DNA of 40,878 nucleotides from an uncultured Eubacteriales bacterium (GCA_902786855.1 CADAEH010000020.1:1-40878), one strand, 5' to 3'; counted from the stretch's first letter, positions 18,165-26,584 are shown. A program made the numbers and translations. Notes: generated from the sequence alone by a model not told the origin.

Positions 18165-18197
18165 AAAAGGTGGATGGCATGGCGCCATCCACCTTTT
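18165..18197 (-). terminator. Terminator after the aminotransferase gene
   Basis: AAAAGGTGGATGG and CCATCCACCTTTT form a perfect 13-bp stem with a 7-base loop; the terminal A/T tracts act as the run on either strand. It lies 25 bp downstream of the aminotransferase stop. Confidence 0.85.
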
Positions 18198-18221
18198 CCT
18201 CATTCATGTATTTCCTCGTAT

Positions 18222-19385
18222 TCAAAGTCTGTTGATATCTTCTATCGCGCTCAGCAGCACCGGGAATTCGCTGATCACAGGGAGCCTTACTCTGGCAGAA
18301 CTTGAGTCCAGACCTTTAAAGTCATTACCGTCGATCACCAGCACACCCCTGCTCAGAAATTCCCTGCTGAGATCGATATCCGGATCATCGTGATACAGTA
18401 GCATCAGGGAATTGGTGTCAAGCGTTTCAGCCAGATGCAGCCTCCCCTTATCACCACCCGGAAATTCTTCAGAGCACCCAAGAGCTTTTCTGATGCTGCA
18501 CTTCATGGCAGCAAAGTCTGCCATGCTCTTTTCTATATGATCTCTGTGCGATATTGCTTCAGCAGCTATTTCTCTCGTCAGCTCCCCCACCATGTAAGGA
18601 TTGACCATTTTCTTCATGCAGGCGATCATATTCTTGTGCGCTATGATATAGCCGACTCTCATTCCCGCAAGTCCGAATGCCTTCGAAAGCGTACGGACAA
18701 CGATCAGATTAGGGTATTTTGCAAAAAGCGTCACAGCTGAGTTTTCTTTAGGCATAAAATCTCCGTATGCCTCATCGATTATCACTGTGATATCGAATTT
18801 CACTGCCTCTTTTACTATCCTCTCAATATCTGAAATATCGATGCACTGTCCGGTAGGGTTATTCGGATTGTCTATATAGATGAAATTATACGACTTACCT
18901 ATGGCTGTATCCTCTTCAGCCTCCTCGTAATGCATCTCAAGGAAATCATCTGTTTCAAACTTATAGTTATTTTTCTTTTCAAGCTGATACGGAGCATATT
19001 CGATGCCTATCATCCCGGCGTGCATATAATAATCAGTAAACTGCGGCGACACGCCCAGCACAACAGCATTATGCGTATCGAAAATGTTGTTGACAATGTA
19101 AAGTGCACTTATACTGCCGTCTGTAAGAAGTATATTGCCGCGTTCAACATCTATCTGTTCCTTCCAGTAATCACTTATAGCATCGTAAAGAGCCGGACTG
19201 TGCGGATATGGTCCAAGTCTGGCCGGGTCAAAATTTCTGAGCACATCAATGCACGCCTGAGGGAATCCATATGGGTTGCAGCCCTCACTGCAGTCGACCC
19301 CGCCTTCAGGCAGCTCAATATGGTCCATCGCATAGCTGATCTTTTCCTGCTCAAGCAGTTCTTTTCTGATTTTGAGATTTTTCAT
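18222..19385 (-). CDS. Histidinol-phosphate aminotransferase-like PLP enzyme
   Basis: A 387-residue fold-type I, class I/II aminotransferase. Visible motifs are DNPNNPTG (172-179), DEAYGDF (204-210) and the PLP lysine in TLSKAFGLAGMRVGY (Lys about 235). Overall it resembles histidinol-phosphate aminotransferases and the related CobD threonine-phosphate decarboxylases. No histidine or cobalamin gene is nearby, so the substrate is open. It lies 31 bp downstream of a Lin0512-family gene on the same strand and ends in a strong terminator, so the two are likely a small operon. The ATG at 19385 has AGGAAA upstream. Confidence 0.88.
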   Translation of the reverse strand: MKNLKIRKELLEQEKISYAMDHIELPEGGVDCSEGCNPYGFPQACIDVLRNFDPARLGPYPHSPALYDAISDYWKEQIDVERGNILLTDGSISALYIVNNIFDTHNAVVLGVSPQFTDYYMHAGMIGIEYAPYQLEKKNNYKFETDDFLEMHYEEAEEDTAIGKSYNFIYIDNPNNPTGQCIDISDIERIVKEAVKFDITVIIDEAYGDFMPKENSAVTLFAKYPNLIVVRTLSKAFGLAGMRVGYIIAHKNMIACMKKMVNPYMVGELTREIAAEAISHRDHIEKSMADFAAMKCSIRKALGCSEEFPGGDKGRLHLAETLDTNSLMLLYHDDPDIDLSREFLSRGVLVIDGNDFKGLDSSSARVRLPVISEFPVLLSAIEDINRL

Positions 19386-19416
19386 TATGTTTTTTCCTAA
19401 TGGATGCTTTTATTTA

Positions 19417-19776
19417 TTACACGTCTACATATACTGTCAGAGCAACGATCGCTATCGTTATCTCAGTCTTAGGTTTTCCGTTCAGAGCTATGCCCTCCGG
19501 ATTAGCTCCGCCATGATGCACCTCGGCATCGACATTCCACCAGGCGAGATAATCTGTTACGACAGACGGATCCACCTCTTCAGGATGCGGCGCATAGATA
19601 TCCGCTTTGATATACGCCTGTGTCTTGCGGTCGGTGATCTCAAAGATCTCTGAGATCCCTGCCATACAACAGTGATGGATAGCATCCTTTGTAGCTTTGA
19701 GCACTGCATTGTTCTGGTCGCCGCCATGCATATCCACACCTTGACCGAATTCAATAATCAACCTTTTCATAGCCAT
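19417..19776 (-). CDS. Lin0512-family protein
   Basis: A 119-residue protein matching the Lin0512 family by its start (MKRLIIEFGQGVDMHGGDQNNA), the DAIHHCCMAG segment and the C-terminal repeat of beta strands (ITIAIVALTVYVD). The family has no known function; members are cytoplasmic and probably oligomeric. ATG 19776 is chosen because GAGGAG is seven bases upstream; the ATG within GAGGAG itself (19791) is unlikely. Its tight spacing to an aminotransferase suggests a joint metabolic role. Confidence 0.82.
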   Translation of the reverse strand: MAMKRLIIEFGQGVDMHGGDQNNAVLKATKDAIHHCCMAGISEIFEITDRKTQAYIKADIYAPHPEEVDPSVVTDYLAWWNVDAEVHHGGANPEGIALNGKPKTEITIAIVALTVYVDV

Positions 19777-19881
19777 ATCATTTCTCCTCATTAAGTCCCT
19801 AACGCACCTTGATACAGTACAGCATATATAATTATGATATCACAACTGCGCTCCGTATATCGTATACGGTTCAAAGAATAT

Positions 19882-19907
19882 AAAAAAGAGGTAGTTTTCT
19901 ACCTCTT
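19882..19907 (-). terminator. Terminator after the marR-family gene
   Basis: On the minus strand AAGAGGTAG and CTACCTCTT form a perfect 9-bp stem with a 4-base loop, followed by TTTT. It is 49 bp downstream of the MarR-family stop. Confidence 0.88.
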
Positions 19908-19955
19908 ATACTCTCAGCAGGTTATTTCATATATACAGCAAGCCTGATGACCTGC

Positions 19956-20381
19956 TTAGACCCCAAGTTCTTCAGCAATGATAATATTTGCCCTTTCTAT
20001 TGTTTCAATGAAACTGTCGAATTCATCTTCGCCTATCATGTTTTTAAGCAGATCTGTTGTTTCTGCAAATGACTCTAGTACCGACCGGGCGATATCCCTT
20101 CCTTTATCATTCAGCTGCAGTTCAATGACCCTTGCGTCTGTCTCTGATCTCCTTTTGGATATAAGTCCTTTCTGCTCAAGAGAAGTAACTATTTTGGATA
20201 TCGCAGGCTTGCTTACCATGAAATATGAAGCTGCTTCAACAGACGTATGCACAGTTTTTTCACTAAAAAGATAAAGCAGTATAGCCGTCTCACCGGGACT
20301 GAGAGATTTGTTTAGCCGGCCTTTGATATTGAGTCTGCAGAAAAGCCCTATTGCTTTGGCTGCGCGTTCAGTATCGATCAT
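19956..20381 (-). CDS. MarR-family transcriptional regulator
   Basis: A 141-residue winged-helix regulator of normal MarR length. The DNA-binding part includes LSPGETAILLYLFSEKTVHTSVEAASYFMVSKPAISKIVTSLEQKGLI followed by the wing with RRSETDARVIELQLNDKGRD, and amphipathic helices at both ends for dimerisation. It has an AGGGGGAA ribosome site. It is flanked by terminators on both sides, so it is probably a single-gene unit; its target could be the neighbouring thioredoxin gene, but this is only by position. Confidence 0.92.
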   Translation of the reverse strand: MIDTERAAKAIGLFCRLNIKGRLNKSLSPGETAILLYLFSEKTVHTSVEAASYFMVSKPAISKIVTSLEQKGLISKRRSETDARVIELQLNDKGRDIARSVLESFAETTDLLKNMIGEDEFDSFIETIERANIIIAEELGV

Positions 20382-20482
20382 CTGTTCCCCCTTTTTTTCC
20401 CCCTTTTTTAAGGATCGATTCCATTCTATGAAAAAAGTATATCATATTCGTTAATAGAGTGCCTGCTTTTCCATGAAATTTC

Positions 20483-20514
20483 AAAGGCTTCCGGAAATCG
20501 AACCGAAAGCCTTT
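20483..20514 (-). terminator. Terminator after the thioredoxin-like gene
   Basis: On the minus strand AAAGGCTTTCGG pairs with CCGGAAGCCTTT (one G-T pair), 8-base loop, then a weak T-rich tail. It lies 28 bp past the stop. Confidence 0.7.
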
Positions 20515-20541
20515 ACATTGTCACCTGATATGGCTCATGAC

Positions 20542-21396
20542 CTAACTGACCGGCAAAGCAACGTATGTCGATCCTGTGCCGCTCTGTATCTCTCCGCTGC
20601 CGTCTATTTTATAACCTTCAGGTACACTGATGACTTTGACCTTCAGGTCTTCAGGCTTGTCGGTAAATACATCACATGTTCCCTTTTCTCCGGTAGTATA
20701 TGTCTCTGTTCCGGACTCTGAAGTGACAGTGAATTCAACACCCGGGATAACTTTTTTGCCTGAATATGCAGTGAATGTGTAGTAACCTAGCTGCCTTTCC
20801 TCATATCCATCGCCCATAAATGTCGTGATGATCTTTTCAAATGTCTCTGCATCAGGAATAGACCCTACGCGGTACATCCCGATCTTGCCGTTTCGGTCTA
20901 TGATCAGAGTAGTAGGGTAAGCATTCGTTTTGATATCTCCAAGGCTGTCATTTCCTTTGGCTAAAGGGAACGCAAAGCCGTGTGATTCAGCATATTCCTT
21001 TACGGATTTCTCATCATCAAGGACATCAATGTCGATAGCGATCATACCCAGCTTGTCCTGATATTTCTGGTACACAGTATCCATCTCAGGGAACTCTCTT
21101 TCACATGGTCCGCACCATGTCGCGAAAAGGACAACTGCCAGAGCTTCTTTGCCCTCGAGCAGTCCGCTCATCGTAACTGTCTGACCATCAGTAGTAGTCA
21201 CCTTAAAATCAGCCGCAGTCTGGCCTGTCAATGTATCTTTGTGAGCGCTTTCTTTGAATTCTTTGATATCTTTCTCGTGGGATTTATACCAGAAGAACGC
21301 TACTGCTGCTGCAGCCAGCACTATCACTAATAAGACTATAAGGCCCACTTTAAGGCATCCACCTTTATTCTTTTCCCCTTTTTCAGTATTGCTCAT
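20542..21396 (-). CDS. Membrane-tethered TlpA-like thioredoxin with C-terminal beta domain
   Basis: A 284-residue protein with a short cytoplasmic Lys-rich tail, one membrane helix at about 16-37 and an extracytoplasmic redoxin domain (about 55-195) holding FATWCGPCEREFPEMD, active Cys pair at 95 and 98, plus the cis-Pro segment AYPTTLIIDRNGKIGMYRVG. The last 80 residues (GYYTFTAYSGKKVIPGVEFTVTSESG, then TYTTGEKGTCDVFTD) resemble the Cna-B/SpaA prealbumin-like fold seen in Gram-positive surface proteins, an unusual addition. It probably reduces disulfides outside the membrane. No CcdA-type electron donor is adjacent. The ATG follows AAAGGATG. Confidence 0.9.
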   Translation of the reverse strand: MSNTEKGEKNKGGCLKVGLIVLLVIVLAAAAVAFFWYKSHEKDIKEFKESAHKDTLTGQTAADFKVTTTDGQTVTMSGLLEGKEALAVVLFATWCGPCEREFPEMDTVYQKYQDKLGMIAIDIDVLDDEKSVKEYAESHGFAFPLAKGNDSLGDIKTNAYPTTLIIDRNGKIGMYRVGSIPDAETFEKIITTFMGDGYEERQLGYYTFTAYSGKKVIPGVEFTVTSESGTETYTTGEKGTCDVFTDKPEDLKVKVISVPEGYKIDGSGEIQSGTGSTYVALPVS

Positions 21397-21545
21397 AACA
21401 CATCCTTTCTTTTTTATCCTACTGATTTTACAGTGATATTCACATCTGCATACGTTTCAGGAACATTGTGTCAGAGCTGAATTGCACCATAACACCCTAT
21501 ACAGGAGCACCTGATTCGTTAAGTTAAATTTTCGGATAATTTCAG

Positions 21546-22730
21546 TCAGATCCTTGCAACTCCGGTAGCCCTTGCGGCCTGTGCTACTGCCACGGCAACA
21601 GCATCCTTGACTCTTGGATCGAATGCTTTAGGGATGATGTAATCAGGCTTCAGCTCATCATCACTGATAACGCCCGCGATAGCTCTGGCTGCTGCGATCT
21701 TCATCTCTTCGTTGATGTCCCTGGCACGCACATCGAATGTTCCACGGAAGATACCAGGGAATGCAAGTACGTTGTTGATCTGATTAGGGTAGTCTGAACG
21801 TCCGGTAGCTACTACTGCTGCTCCGCCTGCCTTAGCGTCGTCCGGATAGATCTCCGGTGTAGGGTTAGCACATGCGAATACGATCGGATCTGGATTCATG
21901 GACCGGACCATCTCTGTCGTTACGAGACCGGGTGCGCTTACTCCCAGGAAAATATCTGCACCCTTCATAGCATCAGCAAGAGTTCCCCTGACCTTCTTCT
22001 TGTTGGTCATGCGGGCGATCTCTTCTTTATACGGGTTCATTCCCTCTTCTCTGCCCTCATATATGATCCCCTTACTATCGCAGAGAATAGCCTCGCCGAT
22101 GCCGTAGCTCAGGAGAAGCTTTGTGATCGTGATAGCGGCAGCTCCTGCACCGGAAACTGCGACCGTGCAGTCTTCCCACTTCTTACCTGTGACCTTCATC
22201 GCATTGATCAGCCCTGCAAGTGTTATAACAGCGGTTCCGTGCTGATCATCGTGAAAAATAGGAATATCACACTTTTCTTTGAGCTTTTTTTCGATCTCGA
22301 AGCAGCGCGGAGCTGAAATATCCTCGAGGTTGACCCCACCGAAGCTTCCGGAGATCAGGTAAACTGTATTAACGATATCATCTACATCTTTGCTTTTGAT
22401 ACAGAGCGGGAACGCATCAACATCTCCGAACGACTTGAAGAGTACACATTTTCCTTCCATTACAGGCATTCCTGCTTCCGGACCTATGTCTCCGAGTCCG
22501 AGGACAGCAGTACCATCTGTGACCACGAGGCACATGTTCCAGCGGCGTGTCAGCTCGTAAGAAAGATCTACGTTATCCCTGATCTCCAGGCATGGCTGAG
22601 CAACACCGGGTGTATATGCCAGAGACAGATCGACTTCGTTTTCTACAGGGACTGTAGTAACTACTTCGATCTTCCCCCTTTTTTCATAGTGCAATTTCAG
22701 ACTGTCTTCTGCGTAATTATGGTTAGCCAT
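21546..22730 (-). CDS. NAD(P)-dependent malic enzyme
   Basis: A 394-residue oxidoreductase that converts malate to pyruvate and CO2 with reduction of NAD(P). It is the short bacterial form. Motifs: YTPGVAQPCLEI, VTDGTAVLGLGDIGPEAGMPVMEGK, IFHDDQHGTAVI and the dinucleotide site VAVSGAGAAAITITKLLL. Cofactor preference cannot be decided. It has a good AGGAG site. It is 146 bp downstream of an FAD oxidoreductase gene on the same strand; the gap holds three inverted repeats. Confidence 0.96.
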   Translation of the reverse strand: MANHNYAEDSLKLHYEKRGKIEVVTTVPVENEVDLSLAYTPGVAQPCLEIRDNVDLSYELTRRWNMCLVVTDGTAVLGLGDIGPEAGMPVMEGKCVLFKSFGDVDAFPLCIKSKDVDDIVNTVYLISGSFGGVNLEDISAPRCFEIEKKLKEKCDIPIFHDDQHGTAVITLAGLINAMKVTGKKWEDCTVAVSGAGAAAITITKLLLSYGIGEAILCDSKGIIYEGREEGMNPYKEEIARMTNKKKVRGTLADAMKGADIFLGVSAPGLVTTEMVRSMNPDPIVFACANPTPEIYPDDAKAGGAAVVATGRSDYPNQINNVLAFPGIFRGTFDVRARDINEEMKIAAARAIAGVISDDELKPDYIIPKAFDPRVKDAVAVAVAQAARATGVARI

Positions 22731-22756
22731 TTTGGTCTCCTATCTTTTGTTGTGAT

Positions 22757-22797
22757 CCGGAACTGTTCCGGGTTGATTCAACCGGGAGCGAAGCTCC
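22757..22797. repeat. Three adjacent inverted repeats before the malic enzyme gene
   Basis: CCGGAACTGTTCCGG (22757-22771), GGTTGATTCAACC (22771-22783) and GGAGCGAAGCTCC (22785-22797) follow one another with almost no spacer, 27-67 bp upstream of the malic enzyme start. No T-run follows, so a terminator is less likely than an operator array or a folded leader RNA. Confidence 0.6.
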
Positions 22798-22876
22798 GGC
22801 AAGTTCGCTTTACGGGGATGTCAGTATATTCCCGGTATTTTGAATATCAGCAAGGATTTCAGGCAATCCTGTCTTT

Positions 22877-24403
22877 CTATTTCATCTTTGTAATGGCAGT
22901 GCCCATACCTGAAATATCCCCGATCAGGATCACACCGACAAGCTTTCCGTGATCATAGTAGTACTTTGAATACGTTTTTTTCACATCGTCCTTGATCTGT
23001 TCCGATCTGAATTTTCTTTCCGGATCCTTGCCATTGGTACCCAGCGCGAAGACACTGGTGTTCATCGCTTCGATCACCAGCGAGCTGCCGATAGGTTTGT
23101 ACTCAACATCATCACCTGCGGCATTCGCACCTGCTATCCTGCCTGTTTCAACAGCCTGAGCCCAGAATGCCTGTGCCTGACCATTGACACTGCAGCAGTC
23201 GCCCGCCGTATATACATCAGCGACATTTGTCCTCATGCTGCTGTCCGCCAGCACCCATTTATCCACTGCGATCCCGCTGTCTTCAGCGACTTTGGTATAA
23301 GGTCTCATTCCGGTCGACATAATGACAAGCTGAGCTTCGTATTCTGTACCATCATCAAGTACTACAGCATTTTCAGTGATCTCTGCGATCTTTACTCCGG
23401 TGACCACGTCAACACCTGCACCAATGCAGAGTTCCTTGAGCATTTCAGAGGCAGTATCATCAAGCTGTCTCGGCAGAAGCCCTGGCGCTGTTTCAAGAAC
23501 AGTCACTTCAAGTCCGCCTTCCTTCAGGCCCCATGCACCTTCGAGACCCATAACACCTCCGCCGATACAAACTGCCTTAGATGCGCTGCGGTCTGCTATT
23601 ATCTGCTTGACCCGGTCAGTATCGGAAATGCTTCTGACCGAAACAACGTGCCCGAGATCCGCTCCCTTGATCGGCGGTACGAAGCAGTAAGCTCCGAGAG
23701 CATATATCAGTTTGTCATATCCGAGCTGACCTTCACTTCCGTCAGAATAGCGAAGGCTGACAGTTTTCGCAGCAATATCGACTCCGAGAACTACTGTTTC
23801 AGGAACAAAGTTGATGTCATTCTTCTCATACCATTCAGGACCTTCCATTACGAGTCCATTATAGCCAAAATCTCTGACTATGCCTTTCGTAAGCATCGGC
23901 CTGTTATATGGCAGATGAGACTCCTGAGTAATGATTGTAACAGTCGCTGTGTGATTGCGTATCCTGATTGCTTCCGCTGCGCTCTTAGCTGCAGGTCCGC
24001 CGCCGAGGATCACGAATACCTCATCTGTATCTTTTCTGAATGAAGTCTCTTTTTTCTCTACAGATATAAAATTCTCAGGACCGACACCGCATACCGGACA
24101 AGCTACAGCACCCTCCTCGAATTCAGCTCCGCATACGAGGCATTTGACCAATTTACCTCCATCTCCGGTTGAAGCCGGCTGGATCCTCGAAGCCAGATCA
24201 TCTTCTGTAGCAGGTTCAAAATATTCCGGACCGACATTACATATCGGGCAGGTATCAATTCCTTCCTCAAATACAGCTCCGCAGAAGGTGCATTTCACCA
24301 TTCCGACAGGCTCAAAACATTCAGAGCTGACTCCGCATACAGGGCATTCTTCCGTGCCTTCAGGGAGATAAGCTCCGCAAATCGTACATTTTACTTTAGC
24401 CAT
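22877..24403 (-). CDS. FAD-dependent NAD(P)H oxidoreductase with three N-terminal rubredoxin-like domains
   Basis: A 508-residue fusion. Residues 1-118 hold three modules with the pattern C-x2-C-x10-C-x2-C (Cys 6/9/20/23, 38/41/52/55, 88/91/102/105), each of the form KCxxCGAxxEEGxxxCPxCxVGPExF, close to the rubredoxin-like domain of rubrerythrins. Residues 127-508 are a pyridine-nucleotide-disulfide oxidoreductase-like flavoprotein: FAD site VFVILGGGPAAKSAAEAIR, NAD(P)H site AVCIGGGVMGLEGAWGLKEGG and the FAD motif VYTAGDCC. It resembles NADH:rubredoxin oxidoreductases and probably moves electrons from NAD(P)H to its own iron sites and then to an oxygen- or peroxide-reducing partner. Ribosome site AGGAGG. 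No rubrerythrin gene lies in the window. Confidence 0.9.
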   Translation of the reverse strand: MAKVKCTICGAYLPEGTEECPVCGVSSECFEPVGMVKCTFCGAVFEEGIDTCPICNVGPEYFEPATEDDLASRIQPASTGDGGKLVKCLVCGAEFEEGAVACPVCGVGPENFISVEKKETSFRKDTDEVFVILGGGPAAKSAAEAIRIRNHTATVTIITQESHLPYNRPMLTKGIVRDFGYNGLVMEGPEWYEKNDINFVPETVVLGVDIAAKTVSLRYSDGSEGQLGYDKLIYALGAYCFVPPIKGADLGHVVSVRSISDTDRVKQIIADRSASKAVCIGGGVMGLEGAWGLKEGGLEVTVLETAPGLLPRQLDDTASEMLKELCIGAGVDVVTGVKIAEITENAVVLDDGTEYEAQLVIMSTGMRPYTKVAEDSGIAVDKWVLADSSMRTNVADVYTAGDCCSVNGQAQAFWAQAVETGRIAGANAAGDDVEYKPIGSSLVIEAMNTSVFALGTNGKDPERKFRSEQIKDDVKKTYSKYYYDHGKLVGVILIGDISGMGTAITKMK

Positions 24404-24426
24404 ATGTGCCTCCTGTATTTCACTAA

Positions 24427-24462
24427 GAGCATGTGATAATCTAGCTTGATTATCACATGCTC
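24427..24462. repeat. Perfect 15-bp inverted repeat in the oxidoreductase leader
   Basis: GAGCATGTGATAATC and GATTATCACATGCTC are separated by 6 bases, 24 bp before the oxidoreductase start. There is no T-run directly after it on the minus strand (TTAGTG follows), so it may be an operator or a leader hairpin rather than a terminator. Confidence 0.6.
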
Positions 24463-24590
24463 CGATTATTCGGTCAAGACGGTCAAGTGTTCTTTTGTGT
24501 CTTTTGATATAGCGATGCTTGTCAGAGTATAGGCCCGATCTTGCACCATCAGAGTCTGTCGAGTGACAGCATGCCCGTCATACATCAAAA

Positions 24591-24614
24591 GAGGACAGAC
24601 ATCGGCCTGTCCTC
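24591..24614 (-). terminator. Terminator after the SDR gene
   Basis: On the minus strand GAGGACAG and CTGTCCTC form a stem with an 8-base loop, followed by TTTTGATG. It lies 27 bp after the stop. The remaining 24463-24590 has no gene. Confidence 0.8.
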
Positions 24615-24640
24615 CTGAGAAAATGATGTAAAATGCATAA

Positions 24641-25429
24641 TCAGCTTGCTGCGGATACTTTTGAATCTACATGCATTCCCATACCGGCTGTATGAGCGGA
24701 AACCTCCGAAGCAAGATACAGTACTGCGTTAGCGACCTCTTCAGGCTTTGCATAACGCTTATCCATAGCATAGGTTCCTGCCAGCATTGCCATAGCTTCT
24801 TCGTGTGTCATGCTGTCGCCGAAGAAGTCTTTCTCTATTCTCAGCATCATCGGTGTGTCTACAGGGCCCGGGCATACATAGTTTACATGGATTCCCTGAG
24901 GACCGAGCTCCATTGCGATGCACTTGGTAAGACCTGCAACAGCATACTTGGAGGAAACATAAGCGCTGTTTCCTGCTGTAGGTTCATATGCGGCAGCTGA
25001 TGCAATTACTACTACAGAACCGGCGCCCTTCTCAATCAGAGTAGGAGCAGCATACTTCATCGTGAGCATTACTGCAAACACATTCAGCATATATGTCTGC
25101 TCGAACAGTTCAAGTGTCATGTCCTGTACAGGATGTGCTTTGCCTTCATAGCCTGCGTTAGGAACAAGAATATCGATAGTTCCGAAGTGAGCCTTAGCGC
25201 CTTCTACGAAATTCTTGATATCCTCCTCTTTGTTAAGATCTGCAACAAATCCTGCAACCTGACCTTCTGCTGCGCCCAGTGTAGGGAGCAGAGCATCGAT
25301 CTTCTCCTGTCTTGTGGAAGAAAATGCTACCTTAGCTCCCTCTGCGAGGAAACCTTTAACAATAGCAGTTCCGATTCCGCCTGTGCCTCCAGTGACCAAT
25401 ACGACTTTGTCTTTCAGTTTGAGATCCAT
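24641..25429 (-). CDS. Short-chain dehydrogenase/reductase
   Basis: A 262-residue classical SDR that reduces or oxidises a carbonyl/alcohol with NAD(P)(H). It has the TGGTGGIG cofactor motif, NAG at the end of the fourth strand (VPNAGYEG), catalytic Ser in VIASAAAYEPTAGNSAYVSSKYAVAG with Tyr-x3-Lys, and the PGPVDTPM segment. The substrate cannot be told from sequence. Start 25429 is chosen for the AAAGGAG site; an open frame extends to 25477 without one. It is a single-gene unit bounded by a terminator. Confidence 0.93.
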   Translation of the reverse strand: MDLKLKDKVVLVTGGTGGIGTAIVKGFLAEGAKVAFSSTRQEKIDALLPTLGAAEGQVAGFVADLNKEEDIKNFVEGAKAHFGTIDILVPNAGYEGKAHPVQDMTLELFEQTYMLNVFAVMLTMKYAAPTLIEKGAGSVVVIASAAAYEPTAGNSAYVSSKYAVAGLTKCIAMELGPQGIHVNYVCPGPVDTPMMLRIEKDFFGDSMTHEEAMAMLAGTYAMDKRYAKPEEVANAVLYLASEVSAHTAGMGMHVDSKVSAAS

Positions 25430-25598
25430 TTTTTCTCCTTTCTCTACATTACTATAATTCTCTGCATAACACCCCAAATATTTGCAGAGACAGTAACCGT
25501 ATATATAATACCACAGGATTGTGTAATTTCTGTATTTTTAAAACAAAAACAGCCTGTTTTACTGCAGTACAGGCGAGCGTGTTACCAAAAGGCAAAAC

Positions 25599-25635
25599 AG
25601 GACGATGCCCGGACTTCTGATCCGGGCACCGTCCT
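25599..25635 (-). terminator. Terminator after the XRE-family gene
   Basis: On the minus strand AGGACGGTGCCCGGA pairs with TCCGGGCATCGTCCT (one mismatch-like G/T pair), 7-base loop, followed by GTTTTGCCTTTT. It lies 26 bp after the stop and is GC-rich and strong. Confidence 0.88.
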
Positions 25636-25660
25636 GAAAGTGATCAGGAATTGTTCCACG

Positions 25661-26425
25661 CTATCTTTTCTTATACAAAACAAGTTCAGGATCAGCTCCG
25701 TCTGTTCCATACATACTGATCATTATGAAATCAACATTTGCAATGATCCCAAAGCATTTTCCGGAATCATTTTCCGATTCCAGCTGATTACCAAGGTAGG
25801 TTGTCTGATCATCAAGGAATCTCACACTTACACCACTTGGCAGAGGATATGCCAGATTGACATAATTACCAACCAAGGCATTCAACTTTTCCAGTTCCGG
25901 CATTCCCTCGATATGCAAGTCATTGATCTCTCCGATAAGCTGCTTTTTTAATGCTTCAAACTTTCCGCCATCACTTAGCTCATCGTGTCTCTTCCAGTAA
26001 TCAAGTTTTGGCAGCATATCTTTCATGTACTTACGCGCCTGCTCCTCAGTAAACCCTTCACCTGCCATATGCGGGATACAGACATCGATAAGATCGTCCA
26101 TATTGCTGTATGTATATGTTCCGTCAGCGTAGCACCATTTACAGTAATCCTCGTTGAATGAACCGTCCTTGTTTCTGCTGATCATCTCATCTTCGAGCGG
26201 CATGCCGCAGCACTGACAGACAAGATGCCGGGGAGATCCGAGAAGTGTATTGATCGAAACGCCGAAAAGCCCTGAGAGCAGTTTCAATGTATCAGTATTC
26301 GGTACGGTCTCGCCGTTCTCCCAGCGCGAGACAGCCTGTCTTGTCACAAATATCTTTTCGGCCAGCTCATCCTGTGACAATCCATTCCTTGTTCTGAGTT
26401 CATGTATTACTTCTTTTGTATTCAT
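25661..26425 (-). CDS. XRE-family regulator fused to a zinc-ribbon domain
   Basis: A 254-residue protein. Residues 1-65 are a Cro/XRE helix-turn-helix (ELRTRNGLSQDELAEKIFVTRQAVSRWENG). Residues 68-130 match the putative zinc-ribbon family with CQCCGMPLEDEM and EDYCKWCYADGTY and a downstream MDDLIDVCIPHM helix, found in Firmicutes as an independent or fused domain. The C-terminal 100 residues continue as a mixed alpha/beta part of unknown role (VSVRFLDDQTTYLGNQLE). Ribosome site GAGGAGG. It stands alone between an unknown membrane protein and a terminator. It is likely a regulator that senses a ligand or metal; the ligand is unknown. Confidence 0.9.
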   Translation of the reverse strand: MNTKEVIHELRTRNGLSQDELAEKIFVTRQAVSRWENGETVPNTDTLKLLSGLFGVSINTLLGSPRHLVCQCCGMPLEDEMISRNKDGSFNEDYCKWCYADGTYTYSNMDDLIDVCIPHMAGEGFTEEQARKYMKDMLPKLDYWKRHDELSDGGKFEALKKQLIGEINDLHIEGMPELEKLNALVGNYVNLAYPLPSGVSVRFLDDQTTYLGNQLESENDSGKCFGIIANVDFIMISMYGTDGADPELVLYKKR

Positions 26426-26584
26426 GCAGGCACCTCCTCATAGAATTCGTTCTCTTTGCTTTATTCTAATATGAAGATACATGTAATACACGCAACGTCC
26501 TGTTGCTTTTTTTCAGATCTGCCTCTTTTGCCATGATGATCACAGATAGTAAGGTAATGAAAATGATCGGCATTATCGCAATAC

